Below, one piece after another: positions 39,786 through 49,296 of a DNA stretch of 64,000 nucleotides. Every line of letters begins with the position of its first letter. Within the stretch, counting starts at the first letter, position 1. The stretch comes from Lapidilactobacillus dextrinicus DSM 20335 (lineage in GTDB: Bacteria; Bacillota; Bacilli; Lactobacillales; Lactobacillaceae). Location: the NCBI RefSeq assembly GCF_001436095.1, contig NZ_AYYK01000004.1:372001-436000 (forward strand). The letters run 5' to 3'. The translations under genes were made by a program, and so were the position numbers. The notes beneath the pieces were generated by a model, which ran no database searches, had not been told where the DNA came from, and saw only the letters and a program-made list of their open reading frames with translations.

Positions 39786-40328
39786 TTACAAATATGATTC
39801 CGTTGCCACTAACAGTAATGTCACAGGTTTATTAGCTGGATTGCTTAGTTGATGGGGTTGCGTTGCTGGGAAATAGAGACTCTCGTGCAACCGAGCAGTG
39901 GCTTCGTGATCCCCCCAAGTTAATTTGACGCTTCCTTTTAACACATAGATAAAACTTTCCGATGGTGATGGTGTAAAGCTCTTAAAAGCACCACCAGGTT
40001 GAATAGTTAAGAGTACGGGTTCCATATCGTGTTCATTGGATTCCGTCACCAACCAACTCAAATCATAACCGAGGTCTTCGTCTTGATAATTAACTTGATC
40101 ATCAATTTTAAAAAGCACTTGCGGATCAGGTTGTTTATCAGAGAAAAAGTCGGCCAAGCTTACGCCTAAAACAGTTAAAATATCTTGCAAAGTTTCGACG
40201 GTTGGCGATGATTGATTATTTTCTAATTGCGAAATATAACCTTTAGTTAAATCGGTCCGCTCCCCTAGTTCTTCTTGAGTTAGATTTTTTAAAATCCGTA
40301 ATGACCTTAATTTTTGTCCAAATTCCAT
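39786..40328 (-). CDS. HTH-cupin regulator of the pot operon
   Basis: 180 residues. The N-terminal XRE helix-turn-helix ([49 protein letters not shown]) is followed by a cupin domain (about residues 105-178: [25 protein letters not shown] ... [20 protein letters not shown]). The cupin probably senses a small molecule such as a polyamine. Similar PuuR-like genes lie in front of potABCD in many lactic bacteria. First gene of the operon; see the promoter and direct repeat upstream. Confidence 0.9.
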   Translation of the reverse strand: MEFGQKLRSLRILKNLTQEELGERTDLTKGYISQLENNQSSPTVETLQDILTVLGVSLADFFSDKQPDPQVLFKIDDQVNYQDEDLGYDLSWLVTESNEHDMEPVLLTIQPGGAFKSFTPSPSESFIYVLKGSVKLTWGDHEATARLHESLYFPATQPHQLSNPANKPVTLLLVATESYL

Positions 40329-40352
40329 AATTACGTCCTCTGATTTCTGCTA

Positions 40353-40377
40353 AACTTTTTGTCAGATAACTTTTTGT
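40353..40377. repeat. Direct repeat AACTTTTTGT in the pot leader
   Basis: AACTTTTTGT occurs at 40353-40362 and 40368-40377, 15 bases apart, between the -10 and the ribosome binding site of the HTH-cupin gene. A plausible autoregulatory operator. Confidence 0.35.
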
Positions 40378-40392
40378 TTACTAAACCGCTCA

Positions 40393-40421
40393 ATTATAAC
40401 GTAAGTTAAATCAACTGCCAA
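40393..40421 (-). promoter_or_regulatory. Promoter of the regulator-potABCD operon
   Basis: On the minus strand TTGGCA (40416-40421), 17 bases and TATAAT (40393-40398). Confidence 0.78.
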
Positions 40422-40528
40422 GTTTATTGAGACAATAAATAAACTTCTTTATTTAAAATTGTCTGCACTTCGTTTTTAAACAATCCTACCCACAATACTT
40501 CTAAATATTAAAGCGCCTTCAAATTGAC

Positions 40529-40557
40529 TTGGTTTTATGTTATTAAGCAGATATAAT
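40529..40557 (+). promoter_or_regulatory. Promoter of the YhdH-type reductase gene
   Basis: TTGGTT (40529-40534), 17 bases and TATAAT (40552-40557); start about 30 bases before the ATG. Confidence 0.65.
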
Positions 40558-40593
40558 AGAACTAACAAGCTTTGATTATAGGAGATGTGCCCA

Positions 40594-41619
40594 ATGCAAA
40601 AAAAAGCGCTGGTTATTTCATTGAAAGATACTAATCCCGTTCCTGAAATGACCTCCATTAAAATCCCTGATCTCAAACCTGATTATGTACGAGTTCAAGT
40701 TGCTTATAGTGATATCAACTATAAAGACGCCCTCACCTTAAAGAAAAACAGCGGCGTAATTCGTGAGTTCCCTCGCGTACCCGGTGTCGACTTTAGCGGT
40801 TGGGTGATTGCCTCGAATAATCCCCGCTTCCAAATTGGTCAAGAAGTTGTAGCAACTGGTTGGGATATTGGTGTTGGCCTTGATGGCGGCTATCAGGAAA
40901 GTGTTGATGTACCTGGTTACTTTTTGCAACATCTTTCTGACAAACGTTCTCTTAAAGAAGCGATGATGGTGGGTACGGCAGGTGTAACGGCGGCCATGGG
41001 CATTACTAAAGTCTTACCTAGCCAGATCATGACAAATAAAGATGTTCCTTTACTTATTACAGGTGTTACTGGTGGTGTTGGTGGATGGCAACTGGCAATT
41101 TTAGCACAACTTGGTTATCAGAACATTACTGTGGTCACGCGTCAAAAAGAGCTATCTGAGAAATTAATTTCAATGGGTGCCAGTCAAGTCATCACCCCTG
41201 ACGAAGCTGGTTTAGATCCAATTAAACCGCTAGCTAAACAAAAATATGGCGTCGTCTTTGACAATATTGGTGGTAGCTTATTAAGCCAACTCATTCCCCA
41301 AGTTTTTCAAAATGGCCACTTAGTCGTAAGTGGTAATGCAGGCGGTATTCAATTACAGACGACCGTTTTACCATTTATTCTGCGCGGTGTTACCTTATAT
41401 GGTATTGATTCAGTACATTGTCCCGTTGAAGATCGTGAAGAAATTTGGCAGTTATTTGATAATCATTTCTGGCCTTCGGCAGCAAAATTGCCATTAATGA
41501 CAGAAGTTGATTTCACTGACCTAATTCCAACAATGCAACAGTATTTAACCACCCCACATTTAGGTCGAACACTAGTCAAGTTACGTACGCGTCGTCCTAA
41601 ATTTCGAAATGATGATTAA
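40594..41619 (+). CDS. YhdH/AcuI-type quinone oxidoreductase (MDR superfamily)
   Basis: 341 residues from ATG 40594 behind TAGGAGATGTGCCCA. Zinc-free medium-chain reductase: the N-terminal catalytic domain (VRVQVAYSDINYKDALTLKKNSG ... PRVPGVDFSGWV) and the Rossmann motif TGVTGGVGGWQLAIL near residue 155 are clear. YhdH/AcuI members reduce acrylyl-CoA or quinones with NADPH. Monocistronic, ended by the terminator at 41632-41671. Confidence 0.92.
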   Translation: MQKKALVISLKDTNPVPEMTSIKIPDLKPDYVRVQVAYSDINYKDALTLKKNSGVIREFPRVPGVDFSGWVIASNNPRFQIGQEVVATGWDIGVGLDGGYQESVDVPGYFLQHLSDKRSLKEAMMVGTAGVTAAMGITKVLPSQIMTNKDVPLLITGVTGGVGGWQLAILAQLGYQNITVVTRQKELSEKLISMGASQVITPDEAGLDPIKPLAKQKYGVVFDNIGGSLLSQLIPQVFQNGHLVVSGNAGGIQLQTTVLPFILRGVTLYGIDSVHCPVEDREEIWQLFDNHFWPSAAKLPLMTEVDFTDLIPTMQQYLTTPHLGRTLVKLRTRRPKFRNDD

Positions 41620-41631
41620 TAAAGTCTAAAT

Positions 41632-41671
41632 AAAAAAGTGTTTGAGATATTAATATCTCAAACACTTTTTT
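41632..41671. terminator. Bidirectional terminator between YhdH-type gene and murB
   Basis: A perfect palindrome AAAAAAGTGTTTGAGATAT / ATATCTCAAACACTTTTTT. It serves both convergent genes; the murB stop codon lies in its right arm end. Confidence 0.93.
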
Positions 41672-42584
41672 AAGCTTTAGGCAACTCGTCTTGTTCACTT
41701 TCACGACCGATAATTCGTACTTCTGGTTCTAAAGTAACACCAAATTTTGCTTTGATTGTTTTAATAATCAACCCGATTAAATTTAAATAATCAGTTGCGG
41801 TAGCATGGTCAACGTTCACAATGAAGCCAGCATGTTTCTTAGAAACTTGCGCGCCACCAACAGTCTTCCCTTGCAAGCCCGCCTTTTGAATTAAAGGACC
41901 CGTATAATAACCGGTTGGTCGTTTAAAGACACTACCACAAGAAGGCAAATCAAGAGGTTGTTTTGAAGCCCGGGCTTGATTATAAGCGTCCATTGTTTTA
42001 CGAATTTTTTCTGGTTCACCTGGTTTTAAAGCAAAGGTTGCTGAAATAACCGTTAAAGGTGCTTCTTGGATAATACTGTGACGATAGCTAAAACGAATTT
42101 CATCGCCTGCTAACGCATGTAAATCACCAAGCTCATCCAAAACTTTAATCTCAGTAATCACATTGCTAACTTCACCGCCGTATGCCCCAGCGTTCATAAA
42201 GACAGCACCACCAACACTGCCGGGAATGCCTGCGGCAAACTCTAAGCCAGTCAAACCAAATCGATAAGCTGCTTCAGAAACTGTCATTAATGGTGTCCCA
42301 GCACTAACAATTAATTGATCTTCTTGGTGTTGGATCTCTTCAATCCGGGTTAATAAAATAACCAACCCTTCAATACCACCGTCACGAATAATCATATTGC
42401 TTGCATTGCCAACAATTGTCACTGGCATGCCAGCTTCATGTGCACGTTTGATTAAAACTGATATTTCTTGATCGTTCTCAGGAAAAGCTAAGTAGTCTGC
42501 GGGACCACCAGTTTTGGTAAAAGTATAATGACTCATTGGTGTTTTTTCTAAAATCGGGATGTTTAAGTCTTCAAAAATTGACAT
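41670..42584 (-). CDS. murB: UDP-N-acetylenolpyruvoylglucosamine reductase
   Basis: 304 residues, type IIa MurB. FAD-binding motifs [15 protein letters not shown] and [19 protein letters not shown], and [17 protein letters not shown], are followed by the catalytic Ser in [10 protein letters not shown] and the catalytic Glu in LEPEVRIIG. It reduces UDP-GlcNAc-enolpyruvate to UDP-MurNAc for peptidoglycan. Likely monocistronic. ATG 42582-42584 follows GAAGAGGAAGATTCC. Confidence 0.96.
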   Translation of the reverse strand: MSIFEDLNIPILEKTPMSHYTFTKTGGPADYLAFPENDQEISVLIKRAHEAGMPVTIVGNASNMIIRDGGIEGLVILLTRIEEIQHQEDQLIVSAGTPLMTVSEAAYRFGLTGLEFAAGIPGSVGGAVFMNAGAYGGEVSNVITEIKVLDELGDLHALAGDEIRFSYRHSIIQEAPLTVISATFALKPGEPEKIRKTMDAYNQARASKQPLDLPSCGSVFKRPTGYYTGPLIQKAGLQGKTVGGAQVSKKHAGFIVNVDHATATDYLNLIGLIIKTIKAKFGVTLEPEVRIIGRESEQDELPKA

Positions 42585-42898
42585 GGAATCTTCCTCTTCA
42601 ATACATTCTCAATATTCTAACTAAGTCTAACAAAAAAAACGTTTGTTGACTATCTGAATTACTTACCCTGCAGTCATGCTAAAAATGGGTATGCTCTATT
42701 ATAGAACAAAATTCAGTTAACACTGCTATTTTAATCATGAATTTTAATATTTGGGCTAATAAACTAATCTGCCCAATTTATCTCTAAGTAGTTAACTTAA
42801 GATATTCAAGAAAAGCTATGACTGTCGCACTTTTTGATAAAGTTTGTTACAATTAACGGCAGCTAAAACTTATTAGATCAGTTACTAAGGAGTTTACA
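42585..42898. promoter_or_regulatory. Divergent intergenic region between murB and exoA
   Basis: 314 bases without a gene. A minus-strand TATAAT (in TTCTATAATAGAG, about 42700-42705) is a likely murB -10, without a good -35. On the plus strand TTTGTTACAAT near 42845-42855 gives a TGn-extended -10 for exoA. I see no RNA element or repeat beyond this. Confidence 0.4.
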
Positions 42899-43669
42899 AT
42901 GAAATTTATCTCTTGGAACGTGAACGGCTTACGTGCCGTTTTAAAAAAGGACTTCGCGCAAATTTTTAAAGATTTGGATGCAGACTTTTTCTGCATCCAA
43001 GAAACTAAAATGCAGGCTGGCCAAGTTGAATTAGATTTGCCAGGTTACTATCAATATTTTAATTATGCAGAACGTAAGGGTTATTCAGGCACTGCTATTT
43101 TTACTAAGCACCAACCTTTGCAAGTAACCTATGGTTTAGGCCTACCAGAACACGATCAGGAGGGCCGCGTGATTACGTTAGAGTATCCAACCTTTTATTT
43201 GGTTACTTGCTATACTCCCAATTCACAAAGCAAACTTAAACGTCTGCCTTATCGTTTAGATTGGGACCATGCATTTCGAGAATATGTGATGCAATTGTCC
43301 GCCATTAAGCCCGTTATTTTCTGCGGTGACCTCAATGTTGCTCACGAAGAAATTGACTTAAAGAACCCGAGAACAAATCATCATAATGCAGGCTTTTCAG
43401 ATGAAGAACGTCAAAGTTTTACCAAGTTACTGGATGCAGGTTTTACAGATACTTTTCGTTATTTATACCCAGAACAAACTGGTATTTATTCATGGTGGAG
43501 CTATCGTTTCCACGCTCGTGATAATAATGCTGGTTGGCGGATTGATTACTTCGTCGTTAGCAATGCCCTACAGGATCAAATTCAAGATGCTAAGATTTTA
43601 ACTAATATCTACGGTTCCGATCACTGTCCAATTGAACTGGACACCACATCTTTAGGAGTTGACGCTTAA
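42899..43669 (+). CDS. exoA: Exodeoxyribonuclease III / AP endonuclease
   Basis: 256 residues. EEP-fold motifs: KFISWNVNGLRAVL at the start, FFCIQETKMQ (metal-binding Glu), GYSGTAIFTK, CGDLNVAHEEIDL (Asp-Asn pair), WWSYRFHARDNNAGWRIDYFVVS and the catalytic YGSDHCPIEL His. It incises DNA at abasic sites and trims 3' ends in base excision repair. Stop and next start overlap as TAATG. Confidence 0.96.
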   Translation: MKFISWNVNGLRAVLKKDFAQIFKDLDADFFCIQETKMQAGQVELDLPGYYQYFNYAERKGYSGTAIFTKHQPLQVTYGLGLPEHDQEGRVITLEYPTFYLVTCYTPNSQSKLKRLPYRLDWDHAFREYVMQLSAIKPVIFCGDLNVAHEEIDLKNPRTNHHNAGFSDEERQSFTKLLDAGFTDTFRYLYPEQTGIYSWWSYRFHARDNNAGWRIDYFVVSNALQDQIQDAKILTNIYGSDHCPIELDTTSLGVDA

Positions 43670-44202
43670 TGAATTTTATCGCAATGGATTTTGAAACGGC
43701 CAATCGCCAGCCAGATAGTGCTTGTTCTTTAGCGATTGTTGCCGTTCGTGATAATCAAATTGTTAATAACTTCTACACCCTCATTGATCCTCAAAGCAAA
43801 TTTGACTATTGGAATACCCGAATTAATGGCATTTCTAGTACAACTGTGGCTGGTGCTCCTAATTTTGCCCAAGTTTGGCCGCATATTGCCCCACTTTTTA
43901 CAGAAGATCAATTAGTTGCTGCGCACAACGCGCGTTTTGACATTAAAGTGTTGCAAAGTACCTTAGCCCGTTACCAAATCGATGCGCCTCATTTCTTGAG
44001 CGTTGATACGGTCAAAACCAGTCGTAAATTATATCCAGAATTGCCCAACCACAAGTTAAATACCGTAGCTGATCATTTGCAAATTCAATTAGATAATCAC
44101 CACAATGCACTTGCTGACAGCTATGCCTGTGCAAACATTCTATTGACTGAAGTGCAACAATTTGGCCCAGATCCCATTAAGAAATTAGTCACCATTGCTT
44201 AA
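43669..44202 (+). CDS. DnaQ-type 3'-5' exonuclease
   Basis: 177 residues. DEDDh exonuclease motifs: Exo I FIAMDFETANRQ (Asp-Glu), Exo II VAAHNARFDIKVL, and Exo III HHNALADSYACANI (His ... Asp). It resembles the epsilon-like proofreading exonucleases that occur as separate small proteins in lactobacilli. Coupled to exoA by a TAATG overlap, so a DNA repair role is likely. Confidence 0.92.
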   Translation: MNFIAMDFETANRQPDSACSLAIVAVRDNQIVNNFYTLIDPQSKFDYWNTRINGISSTTVAGAPNFAQVWPHIAPLFTEDQLVAAHNARFDIKVLQSTLARYQIDAPHFLSVDTVKTSRKLYPELPNHKLNTVADHLQIQLDNHHNALADSYACANILLTEVQQFGPDPIKKLVTIA

Positions 44203-44220
44203 TTTTAATTTCAACCCAAA

Positions 44221-44268
44221 AAAAGAAGCTGTTAAATTCCTGATTAGAATTTAACAGCTTCTTTTTTA
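44221..44268. terminator. Bidirectional terminator after the exonuclease gene
   Basis: AAAAGAAGCTGTTAAATTC pairs with GAATTTAACAGCTTCTTTT, flanked by A- and T-runs; shared by convergent genes. Confidence 0.92.
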
Positions 44269-44279
44269 AATACACGTGT

Positions 44280-44798
44280 TTAAAATAATCTAGCCATTAG
44301 AATGGTCGTTAATAGTTCACCTTCACGGCTACAAAAACTTTGTGGCAGTTCACCTTCAGTAACAAACTCAAACTGTTGGTAAAGTTTTTGTGCAGGTAAA
44401 TTACGCTTTTGAACATATAACTCTACCCGCTTCAAATCAGAATCAGTCGCTACCCAAGTTAAGGCTTCGTCCATTAGAATCTGACCTAACCCTTGATGAC
44501 GATAGCCTTGAGCAATGATAATTCCTAATTCACCAACATGACCACGCTGTTTACTATCCGGTGCAGCAATTCGCAAATAGCCAATTAATTCTGAATCCGC
44601 CCAAGCTACCAGTAAAAGATTATTCGCTGACTCATAAATATCTGCAAGTTCTTGGGCCATCATTGCTTCTGGAATATCCGCAGCAAATTCATCTGTCTCT
44701 AACAAATCACAAGGGACAACTTCTTCACGCCAAAAACGCAATAATTCAGCTGCATCTTGCGGAATTGCTTGGCGAATCGTAATTTCAACGTCAGTCAT
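44280..44798 (-). CDS. GNAT family acetyltransferase
   Basis: 172 residues from ATG 44796-44798, overlapping the tsaE stop as TAATG. The motif A region VGELGIIIAQGYRHQGLGQILMDEALTW (RHQGLG acetyl-CoA loop) and the C-terminal LYVQKRNLPAQKLYQQFEFVTEG strand are typical. The substrate is not deducible. Its place after tsaE recalls the tsaE-tsaB-rimI order of other bacteria, but the sequence is not RimI-like enough to name it so. Confidence 0.88.
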   Translation of the reverse strand: MTDVEITIRQAIPQDAAELLRFWREEVVPCDLLETDEFAADIPEAMMAQELADIYESANNLLLVAWADSELIGYLRIAAPDSKQRGHVGELGIIIAQGYRHQGLGQILMDEALTWVATDSDLKRVELYVQKRNLPAQKLYQQFEFVTEGELPQSFCSREGELLTTILMARLF

Positions 44799-45265
44799 TA
44801 AATCCACCGTTCCTTAAATTGTGCCAATAGCGCTTCTGAACGTGGTCCTTGAGCTACCAGTGTAAATTGACGTCCCTCATCACTCATTGATTGACGTTTA
44901 ATCGTAATGGTTAAAACATCTTTAGGTAAAACGTCAGCACCAAATTCAGGCCATTCAATCACTGAAACACCTTGACCATCGAAATATTCCTCTAAACCTA
45001 AATCATCAGCTGAACTGTGTTCTAAACGATATAAATCCATATGGAATAATGGCAAACGACCATCACGATATTCACGAATAATCGTAAATGTAGGACTTTT
45101 AATCGCACGACTAATCCCTAAAGTACGCGCTAAACCACGAGTAAAAGTTGTCTTGCCGGCACCAAGATCACCTTCTAGAAGTAAAACATCGCCAGCTTGT
45201 AATAATGGTGCAATCTTTTCGCCTACTGTTTCAGTTTGTTGTGCACTAGTCGTTTGAAATTCCAA
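44798..45265 (-). CDS. tsaE: tRNA t6A biosynthesis ATPase TsaE
   Basis: 155 residues. P-loop LLEGDLGAGKTTFTRG (residues about 29-44), then SPTFTIIREY, HMDLYRLE and the GVSVIEWPEF Walker B-like segment are the family's markers. TsaE joins TsaB and TsaD in making threonylcarbamoyl-adenosine on tRNAs that read ANN codons. ATG 45263-45265 lies 28 bases after pta's stop. Confidence 0.95.
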   Translation of the reverse strand: MEFQTTSAQQTETVGEKIAPLLQAGDVLLLEGDLGAGKTTFTRGLARTLGISRAIKSPTFTIIREYRDGRLPLFHMDLYRLEHSSADDLGLEEYFDGQGVSVIEWPEFGADVLPKDVLTITIKRQSMSDEGRQFTLVAQGPRSEALLAQFKERWI

Positions 45266-45293
45266 ATCGATTACCTCTTACTTTTAAATAATT

Positions 45294-46277
45294 TTACAAT
45301 AAAGATTGTGCGGCGGTGATAATCGCTAATTTATAAACATCTTCTTCATTAGCACCACGTGACAAATCAGAAACAGGTTGATTCAAGCCTTGCAAAATTG
45401 GCCCAATAGCTTCAAACCCACCAAAACGTTGCGCAATCTTATAACCAATATTACCTGATTGTAATTCTGGGAAAACAAAAACTGTGGCATGTCCAGCTAC
45501 TGTTGAACCGGGAGCCTTTTGAGCAGCGACTGAAGGAACATAGGAAGCATCAAACTGTAATTCACCATCGATTTCCATTTCAGGCGCTAATTCTTGCGCA
45601 ATCTTAGTTGCTTCAGCTACCTTTTGAACCTCAGGTGACTTAGCAGAACCTTTGGTTGAGAAGCTTAATAAGGCCACTTTAGGATCAATATCAAACAATT
45701 CGGCCGTCTTACCAGATTGAACCGCAATTTCAGCCAGTTCTTGGGCGTTAGGGTTAATATTGATCGCACAATCAGAGAATAAGTAACGTTCTTCTTCACG
45801 ACCACGTTGCATAATAAATGCGCCTGAAGTCCGTGAGACACCTGGCTTAGTCTTAATGATTTGTAAAGCTGGACGCACAGTTTCACCAGTTGAATGAACA
45901 ATACCAGAGACCATACCGTCAACTTGTTTCATATAGACTAGCATCGTACCAAAATAATTAGGATCTTGCAAAATTTCGCGTGCTTGTTCTTCACTCGCTT
46001 TGCCTTTGCGACGTTCAACAAATGCTGCAACCATTTCATCAAATTCAGCTTGAGGATAAGTAGTTGGGTCAATGACCGTCAGATTTTCAATATGAAAACC
46101 ATTGTCTTTAGCAGCTTTTTCAATTTCTGCTTGTTGTCCCAATAAAACTGGCTCTAAAATCTGATCTGCTTTTAAACGAACAGCAGCGCCAATAATACGA
46201 GGCTCTTGTCCTTCGGGAAAAACAATTTTAATATTTTTACCATTAATTTTATTTTTTAAGCTTTCAAATAAATCCAT
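45294..46277 (-). CDS. pta: Phosphate acetyltransferase
   Basis: 327 residues, the short single-domain form. PTA_PTB signatures: IKIVFPEGQEPRIIGAAVRL, DPNYFGTMLVYMKQVDGMVSG, HSTGETVRPALQIIKTKPG, FSDCAININPNAQELA, AQKAPGSTVAGHATVFVFPELQSGNIGYKIAQRFG. It interconverts acetyl-CoA and acetyl phosphate, the partner reaction of AckA (19541-20734). It seems to lead a pta-tsaE-GNAT operon. Confidence 0.97.
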   Translation of the reverse strand: MDLFESLKNKINGKNIKIVFPEGQEPRIIGAAVRLKADQILEPVLLGQQAEIEKAAKDNGFHIENLTVIDPTTYPQAEFDEMVAAFVERRKGKASEEQAREILQDPNYFGTMLVYMKQVDGMVSGIVHSTGETVRPALQIIKTKPGVSRTSGAFIMQRGREEERYLFSDCAININPNAQELAEIAVQSGKTAELFDIDPKVALLSFSTKGSAKSPEVQKVAEATKIAQELAPEMEIDGELQFDASYVPSVAAQKAPGSTVAGHATVFVFPELQSGNIGYKIAQRFGGFEAIGPILQGLNQPVSDLSRGANEEDVYKLAIITAAQSLL

Positions 46278-46393
46278 GAAATTTCCTCCAATATGTAAAC
46301 GCTTTTGGCTTTTATTTTAGCGCTTTCAGTTCGTTTCGACTAGTCCAAATTCAAGATTTTCTATAACAGTTTTGAAATCCTGTTGCAAGTCAA

Positions 46394-47083
46394 CTAATCG
46401 ATTGATCCCGGATCACTTGGTAGTTGCCAATTAATCGGTGTTTCACCAAATTTTTCTAGTGCTTGATTAGCCTGAGAAAAAGGTCGTGATCCAAAAAAAC
46501 CACCATAAGCTGATAATGGACTAGGATGAACAGAAGATAACACAACATTTTTTGATTCGTCAATAAAATTGCGCTTGGCTTTAGCTGCGTTCCCCCACAA
46601 AATAAAGACAACGCCACCACGTTCTGACAAGGCCTTAATAGCTTGATCAGTCAACATTTCCCAACCTTTACCACGATGAGAATAAGCCTTATGAGCGCGA
46701 ACGGTTAAAACCGAATTTAATAAGAGTACACCTTGATCTGCCCAAGCTTTTAAATAACCATGGTTAACTGGTGTAGCTCCAACATCAGTTTCTAATTCTT
46801 TGTAGATATTTTTTAAAGATGGTGGCACTTGATTGCCCGGCAAAACCGAAAAACTTAAGCCATGAGCTTGATTAGGTTCATGATACGGATCTTGACCAAG
46901 AATAACAACCTTGGTCTGTTTAAAAGACGTCCACTCAAACGCTTGAAAAATATGGTACATATCTGGATAAATCGTCTCGGTTTGATATTCCTGGCGTAAA
47001 AACTGATGTAATTGGGCATATTCTGCTGATTCAAAGACTGGTTCCAAAACTTGTTGCCAATCATTATGGATTAACTCTTTCAT
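46394..47083 (-). CDS. ung: Uracil-DNA glycosylase
   Basis: 229 residues, family 1 UDG. The catalytic water-activating motif [20 protein letters not shown], the [11 protein letters not shown] strand, and the leucine-loop [21 protein letters not shown] are all present. It removes uracil from DNA. Monocistronic or first in front of pta; 116 bases separate them. Confidence 0.97.
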   Translation of the reverse strand: MKELIHNDWQQVLEPVFESAEYAQLHQFLRQEYQTETIYPDMYHIFQAFEWTSFKQTKVVILGQDPYHEPNQAHGLSFSVLPGNQVPPSLKNIYKELETDVGATPVNHGYLKAWADQGVLLLNSVLTVRAHKAYSHRGKGWEMLTDQAIKALSERGGVVFILWGNAAKAKRNFIDESKNVVLSSVHPSPLSAYGGFFGSRPFSQANQALEKFGETPINWQLPSDPGSID

Positions 47084-47298
47084 TGCTTAATGACACCTTT
47101 CTCATTACTCAGAATAATCTTGGTTTAATTATCTCTTTAAGCATACCATGTTGAGTCATTTAAAAGTGCCAAAGTTGGCTAATTTAATGATCAATCAATT
47201 TATATCAAGTTGTACGTTTTAAGTGACAGTTTTGTTTGTACTAAGGCGAGTAAATTCGTGCTAGACTAAACTTAACTACATGGAAAAGAGATAAACTA

Positions 47299-47607
47299 AT
47301 GCCCTTATTAACAATTGCTATCGACGCTGTTGCTGCCTTACTGTATTATTTTCAATTAAATAATCCTGGCTCAGTTCAATATTTATTTGGTCTCGTTGGT
47401 CAAATTATCATTACAATCGTGTTAATTGTGATCACTTTCAGTTATCAGGGACCACGTCTTTCCCGCTTTCGCGACATAAATTTTGTTCGTCCTTTTACGT
47501 TTCGTTACAGCATTATTATCATTTCAATGCTATTAAATGCCTTTTTATTGTTCCTTTATTTCTTGAATTATTTAGGCATTAATCCAGTCGTTTTCTCTAG
47601 CTATTAA
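47299..47607 (+). CDS. Small three-helix membrane protein, unknown
   Basis: 102 residues, with hydrophobic segments at about 1-20 (LLTIAIDAVAALLYYF), 28-48 (YLFGLVGQIIITIVLIVITF) and 72-95 (IIIISMLLNAFLLFLYFLNYLG). The loop GPRLSRFRDINFVRPFTFRY is basic and probably cytoplasmic. ATG after GGAAAAGAGATAAACTA. No family recognised. It stands alone between ung (divergent) and a HAD gene. Confidence 0.72.
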   Translation: MPLLTIAIDAVAALLYYFQLNNPGSVQYLFGLVGQIIITIVLIVITFSYQGPRLSRFRDINFVRPFTFRYSIIIISMLLNAFLLFLYFLNYLGINPVVFSSY

Positions 47608-47696
47608 ATAGCGTATTAATCACTAGACTCGTGTTTTGTTTTGCTATTTTGATTATGCTAAACTGAAATTAATGATGATGTTGGGAAGGTGATTTT

Positions 47697-48575
47697 TTGA
47701 TTTCGATTATTGCTTCTGATATGGATGGTACTTTGCTAAATGACAAAATGGAAATTTCTCCAGAAAATACCGCCGCAATTAAAAAAGCGCAAGCCGCTGG
47801 CATTGAATTCATTGTCGCAACAGGCCGTGGGCTGTCCGAAGCACAGCCCTTGCTCAATCAAGCTGGACTTGATCCAGCTTATATTACCTTAAACGGAGCG
47901 CAAGTCTTTGATACAGCCGGTCAGTTAGTGGTGAACGAACCGTTAACAGATAGTATGGCTAAACAATTAGCTACTGAACTTAGAGCCCAGGGCTTTTATT
48001 TTGAACTTGTGACTAATCGCGGCGTTTATTCAGAAAGTAAAGTCCGGCGAATCCAAAATGTTGCTGATCTTTTAGTTAACCTTAATCCTGACACAACTTA
48101 CAAGATTGCCGTTGCTTTGGCCGCTGCTCGCTTAGAAATCATGAATATCAATTACGTCGATAATTATGATCAACTTTTAGATGACCGTGACTTCCAAATT
48201 ATGAAAATTTTGGTCTTCTCGTCAGAAGGCCCAGATACTTTTGTCCCAATTCGCCAAAAATACATTGATGATCAAGAAATTGTGATCACTTCTTCTTCAC
48301 CAAATAATATTGAGATCAATAGCATTAAAGCCCAAAAAGGGCTTGCATTACTCGATTATGCTAAGCAAAAAAACATTAGTGCTGATCAGGTTATGGCAAT
48401 TGGCGATAATATGAATGACTATTCCATGATTACCGCTGCTGGTGTTGGCGTGGCTATGGGTAATGCTATTCCGGTCATCAAACAAGTGGCAACATTTACC
48501 ACAGCTACTAATATCAAGAATGGTGTGGCTCAAGCGATTGATTGGGCTTTAATGCAGAACTCAATGCAAAAATAA
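47697..48575 (+). CDS. Cof-type HAD phosphatase (second copy)
   Basis: 292 residues from TTG 47697 behind GGGAAGGTGATTT. HAD motifs: ASDMDGTLL (Asp nucleophile), IVATGRG, the Lys in SIKAQKGLALL and AIGDNMNDYSMI, with a C2 cap between. It is related in plan to the enzyme at 27728-28534 but clearly divergent. Sugar-phosphate or cofactor-phosphate substrates are typical. Confidence 0.9.
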   Translation: MISIIASDMDGTLLNDKMEISPENTAAIKKAQAAGIEFIVATGRGLSEAQPLLNQAGLDPAYITLNGAQVFDTAGQLVVNEPLTDSMAKQLATELRAQGFYFELVTNRGVYSESKVRRIQNVADLLVNLNPDTTYKIAVALAAARLEIMNINYVDNYDQLLDDRDFQIMKILVFSSEGPDTFVPIRQKYIDDQEIVITSSSPNNIEINSIKAQKGLALLDYAKQKNISADQVMAIGDNMNDYSMITAAGVGVAMGNAIPVIKQVATFTTATNIKNGVAQAIDWALMQNSMQK

Positions 48576-48667
48576 TTGGTGGTATCGACAACGTTAAGCG
48601 CTACAGCTATTCACCGATTTTCTTCACTGTTCTTTGTTGAATCGTCAATAAGATCGAGGTGATGATT

Positions 48668-49195
48668 ATGGCGATTTATTATTTGCTGAATCAAAACCCC
48701 AATGGTGTTAATAGTCAATTTATTTTTGATCAAAACTATCAATCAATCATGATTTTAACGGGACAATTTGGTTTCAGCCAAGGTAGCCTTAATTTATTAT
48801 CGATTAATGGCGATTATTTAGGTCGGGTCATTCAAATTAAGCAAAAGTTTTCGCCAATCTATCAATTGGAAAAAGAACACCAGCCAATTGGACAAATGCA
48901 TAAACTTACTGGTGTTTGGCATCAATTCACTTTTATTTCCCAGCTCAATTGGGCAACGATCGGCTCCATTGCAACAAATAGTTACCAAACGGCCCACGGT
49001 GTTCATAATATTTTTACAGTCCAACCGATCATTAACAAAAAAGGGCTCGATGGCATCATGATTACTTTAGAAGACGAACAGCAAGATTTAGTGCCAGTCT
49101 TTTTAGTCGCTGCTACTTTGAACCAATGGTCGCTAATTGCCCAACGCAAAAACCGCTTAAAGTTTAATCGCTTTAATATGATGGCAACTAATTAA
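48668..49195 (+). CDS. Hypothetical protein, possibly tubby/LURP-one-like
   Basis: 175 residues from ATG 48668 (ATCGAGGTGATGATT upstream; GTG 48659 is an alternative). The sequence is a run of short strands (IYYLLNQNPNG, SIMILTGQFGF, LNLLSINGDYLGRVIQIKQ, SPIYQLEKEHQPIGQMHKLTG) like the 12-stranded barrel of LURP-one/tubby-like proteins, but this is an impression only. No catalytic motif. Follows the HAD gene by 92 bases and ends at the terminator 49221-49267. Confidence 0.72.
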   Translation: MAIYYLLNQNPNGVNSQFIFDQNYQSIMILTGQFGFSQGSLNLLSINGDYLGRVIQIKQKFSPIYQLEKEHQPIGQMHKLTGVWHQFTFISQLNWATIGSIATNSYQTAHGVHNIFTVQPIINKKGLDGIMITLEDEQQDLVPVFLVAATLNQWSLIAQRKNRLKFNRFNMMATN

Positions 49196-49220
49196 AACTA
49201 ATCTACTTTAAAACTTAATA

Positions 49221-49267
49221 AAGAAGGCTTAAACCCACGTTAATTTTGCAGGTTTAAGCCTTCTTTT
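49221..49267. terminator. Terminator between 48668 gene and GNAT gene
   Basis: AAGAAGGCTTAAACC and GGTTTAAGCCTTCTTTT form a strong stem; usable by both convergent genes. Confidence 0.9.
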
Positions 49268-49296
49268 AGTTTCTCAATCTAAAAATCTTAATCAGA

